Of a stretch of DNA of 64,000 bases, positions 59,470 to 64,000 are shown piece by piece. The stretch comes from Vannielia litorea (GTDB lineage Bacteria > Pseudomonadota > Alphaproteobacteria > Rhodobacterales > Rhodobacteraceae), in assembly GCF_900142295.1 (NCBI RefSeq), contig NZ_FSRL01000001.1:558001-622000 (forward strand). The letters run 5' to 3'. Position numbers and translations under genes: made by a program. Each line of letters starts with the position of its first letter. Position 1 is the stretch's first letter. Under the pieces are notes generated by a model. The model ran no database searches and had not been told where the DNA came from. It worked only from the letters and a program-made list of their open reading frames with translations.

Positions 59470-60390
59470 ATGAGTGACAACGCACCCAAGGACCACCTGG
59501 GCAGCCTGTTGCGGCGCTTGCAGGGCCGGATCTTCGCCGTCATCGACGGGGCGCATTTTGACGACCTGCCGGGCCGGATCCGGGATGTGGGCCTGGAGGC
59601 GCTGCCGCTGTTCACCGACGAGATCGACCTGCCCGCGCTGGGCCGGGGGCCGCATCTGGTGGCCTGTCCGAACCTCTTTGCGGTGGAGCAGGTGACGGAT
59701 GTCTGCGCGGGCGTTCCCGCCGTGGTCTGGTGGGACTGGCCGGACCAGGGGGTGAAGACGGCGGACAACATCTTTGCCCATCTGCGGCGGTTGAACCTGG
59801 TGGAGATCCCGGCCAACCGCGCCGAGCCGATCATCGGGCGCCGCCAGGTGGGCGCGGTGGACCGGAGCGCGGGCTGGGAGACGGTGCTGTTCCGGCATGG
59901 CGACCCCAACGTGATGTCGCTGCTGATCCCGGTGCTGGACGAGGCGCAGCGGGGGCAGCTCTTTGGCGCGGCGCTCTCGGTGGCGATGCAGCCGCCGGGC
60001 GGCGAGGTGACCCACACCACCAACCCCAGCCACAACGCCCCGCCGGGCTTTGGCCGGCTGCGTCTGTCGGCGGCGCAATATGACGAGCTGGCGGGCCATC
60101 ACGGGCGCGGCCTGCGGCGGCGGGCGATCAACGAGCTGGCCGCCGACATGCCGGGCCGGACCCCGGAGGAGCGCGCCGCGCGGGTTGCGGATGCCTACGA
60201 CCGGGCCGAGAGCTTTGGCTGCATGACGCTCGACCAGATCTGGGAGTTCATCCATCTCGACAAGCGCTGGGGCGCGCGGTTCGAGCAGGCCAAGGGGCAC
60301 GAGAAGGTGCTGGAGGCGCTGCGGATGGCCGATGCCAGCGCCGAGGAGCGGCTGTGGCGGGCCGAGATGGAGCTGGGTTTCGCCAAGTAG
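59470..60390 (+). CDS. DUF4123-containing protein
   Basis: A 306-residue protein. The N-terminal domain (about 8-135) has RIFAVIDGAHFDDLPGRIRDVGLEALPLFTDEIDLPALGRGPHLVAC, the start of the DUF4123 pattern. The C-terminal part has a helical end (AADMPGRTPEERAARVADAYDRAESFGC). DUF4123 proteins (Tap/TEC) are chaperone-adaptors that load T6SS effectors onto VgrG. No VgrG, Hcp or effector gene is seen in this window, so its partner must be elsewhere or it has another role. ATG 59470 is preceded by GCGGAGGCC. Confidence 0.75.
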   Translation: MSDNAPKDHLGSLLRRLQGRIFAVIDGAHFDDLPGRIRDVGLEALPLFTDEIDLPALGRGPHLVACPNLFAVEQVTDVCAGVPAVVWWDWPDQGVKTADNIFAHLRRLNLVEIPANRAEPIIGRRQVGAVDRSAGWETVLFRHGDPNVMSLLIPVLDEAQRGQLFGAALSVAMQPPGGEVTHTTNPSHNAPPGFGRLRLSAAQYDELAGHHGRGLRRRAINELAADMPGRTPEERAARVADAYDRAESFGCMTLDQIWEFIHLDKRWGARFEQAKGHEKVLEALRMADASAEERLWRAEMELGFAK

Positions 60391-60610
60391 GCGGGCCGCT
60401 CTTCGGGGCCTTTCCTGCGGCGCGGCCGCTCATCGCGGGCTTGCGCGGTGAGACGGGTTGCGGCACGATGGGGCATGGGCCCGGCGTTCGGGCCATGGAG
60501 TTTTGATGCCAGAGACTGCATGAGGTCGCCGCCCCGCGCGGGTGGCAGCTGAGAGAAGGGACAGGCCCCGGGAGGGTCTGCTCGATCTTTTGTGCAATCC
60601 AGAGACATCC
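60391..60610 (+). other. 220-base gap upstream of yjhX
   Basis: This interval has a weak GC hairpin close to the DUF4123 stop (GGGCCGCTCTTCGGGGCC, followed by TTTCC) that could terminate. A later AT-richer part near 60585-60600 may hold the yjhX promoter, but no box pair is clear. No gene is seen. Confidence 0.3.
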
Positions 60611-60871
60611 ATGAACATTTCGAAAGACGAACAGCGGGCGCTGCATGTGCTGGCCCGCGGTGGCGTGATCCGCCATGAGCGGGGTGCGGGCGGCAAGGTG
60701 CTGGACGTGACCTGCTTCACCCATGACGGGCTGGTGCTGGAGGGCTGCGGCCTCGCGCTCTTCCAGCGGCTGCGCAAGCGGGGCTTCATCGAGAGCCGGG
60801 GCGGTGCGCCCTATCGGATCTCGCGCAGGGGGCGCCGCGCGGTGCGGGCGCAGCCGGACAATGCAGCCTGA
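60611..60871 (+). CDS. yjhX: YjhX-family toxin-like protein
   Basis: An 86-residue protein closely patterned on YjhX (UPF0386). It reads NISKDEQRALHVLARGGVIRHERGAGGKVLDVTCFTHDGLVLEGCGLALFQRLRKRGFIESRGGAPYRISRRG, covering the family's full length. In E. coli YjhX is reported as a toxin neutralised by YjhQ, a GNAT protein. Here the next gene, 10 bases away, is a GNAT, so the locus is a probable toxin-antitoxin pair. ATG 60611 follows CAGAGACATCC; upstream in-frame codons do not fit the family. Confidence 0.82.
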   Translation: MNISKDEQRALHVLARGGVIRHERGAGGKVLDVTCFTHDGLVLEGCGLALFQRLRKRGFIESRGGAPYRISRRGRRAVRAQPDNAA

Positions 60872-60881
60872 GGAGCGCCGG

Positions 60882-61382
60882 ATGGAGATCAGGGACGAGC
60901 GGCCGCAAGAGGCCGGAGCGATCGGGGCGCTGGTGACGGCGGCCTTCGCGGGCAAGGCCTATTCCGACGGCACCGAAGCGGCGCTCTTGGCCGGGCTGCG
61001 GGACAGCGGCGCGCTGGTGCTCTCGCTGGTGGCCGCAGAACCGGGCGGCCTTCTGGGGCAGGTCGCGGCCTCGGAGGTGCGGCTGGGCGGGCGCAGCGGT
61101 TGGGTCGGGATCGGCCCGGTCGCCGTGCGGCCCGACCGGCAGCGTGAGGGCATCGGCTCGGGTCTGATGCGGGCCGCCCTGGCGCGGCTCGCGGCAGCGG
61201 GGTTTGACGGGGCGGTGCTGGTGGGGGATCCGGGCTACTACGGCCGCTTCGGCTTTGCCCCGCGCGAGGGGCTGACCTCGCCGGGGCTGCCGACGCACCA
61301 TGTCATGGGCCTCGGCTTTGGCGTCACCGCGCCGCGCGGTGAGATCCGCTGGCACCCGGCCTTCGACACGGGCCGGGGCTGA
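60882..61382 (+). CDS. yjhQ: GNAT acetyltransferase, YjhQ-like antitoxin candidate
   Basis: A 166-residue GNAT protein. Its acetyl-CoA site is GIGPVAVRPDRQREGIGSGLMRAAL, and DPGYYGRFGFAPREGL fits the YhbS/YjhQ subgroup. ATG 60882 has GAGGAG before it, at the end of yjhX; an in-frame ATG at 60861 would overlap yjhX. In E. coli YjhQ is a GNAT antitoxin of YjhX, so this may protect against the toxin. It could instead be a metabolic acetyltransferase that only happens to adjoin yjhX. The gene symbol is provisional. Confidence 0.7.
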   Translation: MEIRDERPQEAGAIGALVTAAFAGKAYSDGTEAALLAGLRDSGALVLSLVAAEPGGLLGQVAASEVRLGGRSGWVGIGPVAVRPDRQREGIGSGLMRAALARLAAAGFDGAVLVGDPGYYGRFGFAPREGLTSPGLPTHHVMGLGFGVTAPRGEIRWHPAFDTGRG

Positions 61383-61391
61383 CGGGGATGT

Positions 61392-61415
61392 GGCGAAGCC
61401 CTCAGGGGCTTCGCC
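61392..61415. terminator. 10-bp hairpin between convergent genes
   Basis: GGCGAAGCCC-TCAG-GGGCTTCGCC is a perfect 10-bp stem with a 4-base loop. It is centred in the 51-base gap between the GNAT stop and the convergent lipoprotein stop, so it probably serves both. No T-run follows. Confidence 0.55.
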
Positions 61416-61433
61416 CGGGCTCCGGACGCCTGC

Positions 61434-61592
61434 TCAGGAGAGCAGTTCGTCTTCGGTGATGACCTCGTCGGTGGGCAGCACTTCGACGCCGTTCGCGTCG
61501 ACCACCGGCGCCTTGGGCGCCTCGGCGGCGGGCGGCGTCACGCAGCCGGCGAGGGCGAGCGCGAGCAGGAGAGGCAGCGTCTTGCGGATCAT
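61434..61592 (-). CDS. small lipoprotein (52 aa)
   Basis: A 52-residue lipoprotein from ATG 61592 with the ribosome site AAAGGGA. The signal reads KTLPLLLALALAGC (lipobox LAGC), followed by a short Pro/Ala-rich and acidic tail (VTPPAEAPKAPVVDA... then EVLPTDEVITEDELLS). Similar short lipoproteins of unknown role are typical of Rhodobacterales. It is too short for some callers. A bidirectional hairpin sits at its 3' end. Confidence 0.78.
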   Translation of the reverse strand: MIRKTLPLLLALALAGCVTPPAAEAPKAPVVDANGVEVLPTDEVITEDELLS

Positions 61593-61673
61593 GGGGGTCC
61601 CTTTCAAAGTGATAAACGATGCATGGCCGCAGATTGGCAGGAAAGCCGGGGGCAGGCAACAGGCGGCGGCCGC

Positions 61674-62087
61674 TCAGCCCTCGCCCTTCGCGCGCATCAG
61701 CCGATCGGCCTTCTTGCGGACGAGCACGGAGCGCAGGTCGTGCATGGCCAGCAGCAGGGCGTCGGTGACCTCTTCGAGCTGGTCGTCCTCGGCCTTGGAC
61801 TGGACCCATTGGGTGGTGATGTTGAGGTAGTCGACCGCGCGGTGGATGTCGTCGATGTCACGACGGGCGAGCAGGGCGGTGCGCTCGGTCATCCACGCGG
61901 TGATGGCGGCGACGTCTTCTTCGGAGAGCTGGTGATCGCCGTGCGGCTTGACCTCGCCGTTCCTGATGTTGATGACCGCGATCTGGTCCATCTCGATGCG
62001 GCGCTGGCGGTTCTCGGTGTCGACCCGGAAGGCGACGGCCCCGTTCTCGCGCACGCGGAAGTAATAGTCCGGCAAATCGCCTGCCAT
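61674..62087 (-). CDS. hypothetical protein
   Basis: A 137-residue soluble protein. The N-terminal part YYFRVRENGAVAFRVDTENRQRRIEMDQIAVINIRNGEVKPHG looks like a small beta-rich module. The C-terminal part is helical (DDIHRAVDYLNITTQWVQSKAEDDQLEEVTDALLLAMHDLRSVLVRKKADRL). No family is recognised. It ends 81 bases before the small lipoprotein start on the same strand. The upstream gene is the aminotransferase, separated by a terminator. Confidence 0.75.
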   Translation of the reverse strand: MAGDLPDYYFRVRENGAVAFRVDTENRQRRIEMDQIAVINIRNGEVKPHGDHQLSEEDVAAITAWMTERTALLARRDIDDIHRAVDYLNITTQWVQSKAEDDQLEEVTDALLLAMHDLRSVLVRKKADRLMRAKGEG

Positions 62088-62193
62088 CGGCCTCGTGTCC
62101 CTTGTTGTGCCAGAAGGGATAGCAGGGGGCGGGGCGGGGCGCCAGATGCCGGGAAAAGCCGGGCGCGGGGAGGGGGGCGGAGCGGCGGGCAGG

Positions 62194-62222
62194 AAAAAGG
62201 CCCGGCGCAGCGCCGGGCCTTT
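62194..62222 (-). terminator. intrinsic terminator after the aminotransferase gene
   Basis: On the minus strand, a 9-bp stem GGCCCGGCG/CGCCGGGCC with a 3-base loop is flanked by AAA before and TTTTT after. It lies 23 bases beyond the aminotransferase stop and is a standard intrinsic terminator. Confidence 0.85.
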
Positions 62223-62244
62223 AGGGGTCGGGATGCGGCGGCGC

Positions 62245-63507
<1,263 letters not shown>

Positions 63508-63544
63508 TCAAGCGCCAAAGGGCTTGGGACGGAGAGGATTCGAG

Positions 63545-63952
63545 ATGGAAAGCGAGACAGGCGGCTGGTTTGACGCCGAGACGGCAACCTTCGGCGACCG
63601 GGTGGCGGGCGCGCGCGAGGCGATGGGCTGGAGCCAGAAGCAACTGGCCGAGCGGCTGGGCGTGAAGGCCAAGACGGTGCGGCAATGGGAGAACGACTCG
63701 GCCGAGCCACGGGCGAACAAATTGCAGATGCTGGCGGGGATGCTGGGCGTGTCGATGCGCTGGCTGCTCTCGGGCGAGGGGCCGGGGATAGAGGCCCCGC
63801 TGCCGGAGGGCGTGGTGCCAGCCACGGCGCCGGCGGAACTGGCCGGTCTGCTGGCCGAGATCCGCGCGGTGCGCGGCGAGATGGTGCTGCAGGCGCAGCG
63901 GCTGGAGCGGCTGGAGCAGCGGCTCGCGGTGGCGCTGGAGGCGACGCAATGA
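63545..63952 (+). CDS. XRE-family regulator upstream of sdhE
   Basis: A 135-residue protein with an N-terminal XRE helix-turn-helix (about 17-72: FGDRVAGAREAMGWSQKQLAERLGVKAKTVRQWENDSAEPRANKLQMLAGMLGVSMRWLLSG). A long coiled-coil tail follows (LAGLLAEIRAVRGEMVLQAQRLERLEQRL). ATG 63545 precedes the conserved N-terminus. The stop overlaps the sdhE ATG (ATGA), so it is coupled to the succinate dehydrogenase assembly gene. The regulated genes are unknown. Confidence 0.88.
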   Translation: MESETGGWFDAETATFGDRVAGAREAMGWSQKQLAERLGVKAKTVRQWENDSAEPRANKLQMLAGMLGVSMRWLLSGEGPGIEAPLPEGVVPATAPAELAGLLAEIRAVRGEMVLQAQRLERLEQRLAVALEATQ

Positions 63953-64000
63953 GCGAGCCGCGGGAGGTTCGGCTCAAGCGGCTGAAGATTCGGGCCTGGC
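63949..64000 (+). CDS. sdhE: succinate dehydrogenase assembly factor SdhE (partial)
   Basis: The first 17 codons of a plus-strand gene run off the right edge. They read SEPREVRLKRLKIRAW, which matches the start of SdhE/CptB (DUF339), a small factor that helps attach FAD to SdhA. The RLKRL-x-x-R-x-W pattern is characteristic of the family. The ATG overlaps the XRE stop in ATGA. The rest lies outside the window. Confidence 0.75.
   Translation, partial: MSEPREVRLKRLKIRAW

Overview
The window is high-GC DNA from an alphaproteobacterium, most likely a marine Rhodobacterales (Roseobacter group or Paracoccaceae). The pointers are a PccR-type regulator with TTTGCAAA motifs at a propionyl-CoA carboxylase locus, the AI-2E permease-hda-ppk1-ppx cluster, an editing-domain-less ProRS beside lolCD, an alphaproteobacterial LexA box (GTTC-N7-GTTC), and an XRE gene overlapping sdhE. 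It is chromosomal. I saw no rRNA, tRNA, CRISPR array, insertion sequence or prophage.

Layout. 1-6.8 kb (mostly minus): a partial FtsX-type ABC permease and its ATPase, a PAS-HisKA-REC protein without an ATPase domain, metG and an MFS permease. 6.9-9.8 kb: an ImuA-like SOS gene with a LexA-box promoter, a frameshifted hypothetical gene, a flavin reductase and a GNAT. 9.8-17.3 kb: ptsP, a divergent SDR/MarR pair with three operators, lysC, a YdcH protein and an exported PL7 alginate lyase with a UxuR-like operator. 17.4-30 kb is the propionate/methylmalonyl-CoA module: pccR, an MFS transporter, pccB, a block of small lipoproteins and hypotheticals, pccA, two membrane proteins, a DUF4174 protein and methylmalonyl-CoA mutase. 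Its members convert propionyl-CoA to succinyl-CoA (the epimerase is not evident here).

30-38.4 kb: VOC, GNAT, TerB/J-domain and EEP genes, then the minus-strand set AI-2E permease-hda-ppk1-ppx-DUF6985. 39.7-47.9 kb: a chemoreceptor, proS, a 401-aa unknown, lolC and lolD, an acidic single-pass protein and a YdcZ-type transporter. 48-54.6 kb: a lipoprotein with an HExxH motif, a cytochrome c, a CsbD stress gene with an EcfG-like promoter, an unknown membrane gene, an AT-rich foreign-looking membrane gene next to parE, and a phd-doc toxin-antitoxin operon carrying a third, exported protein. 54.8-64 kb: PPK2, a DUF1007/nickel-cobalt exporter pair, a small basic protein, a MATE pump, an isolated DUF4123 protein, a YjhX/GNAT (YjhQ-like) pair, small lipoproteins, an aspartate aminotransferase, an XRE regulator and the start of sdhE.

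The core of the window is ordinary housekeeping. The parts most worth following up are the phd-doc-exported-protein triad, the YjhX/GNAT pair, the AT-rich membrane gene at parE, the DUF4123 orphan, the SOS-controlled ImuA orphan, the lipoprotein block inside the pcc locus, and several clear but undocumented operators and hairpins. All functions are from reading the sequence; no database search was run.
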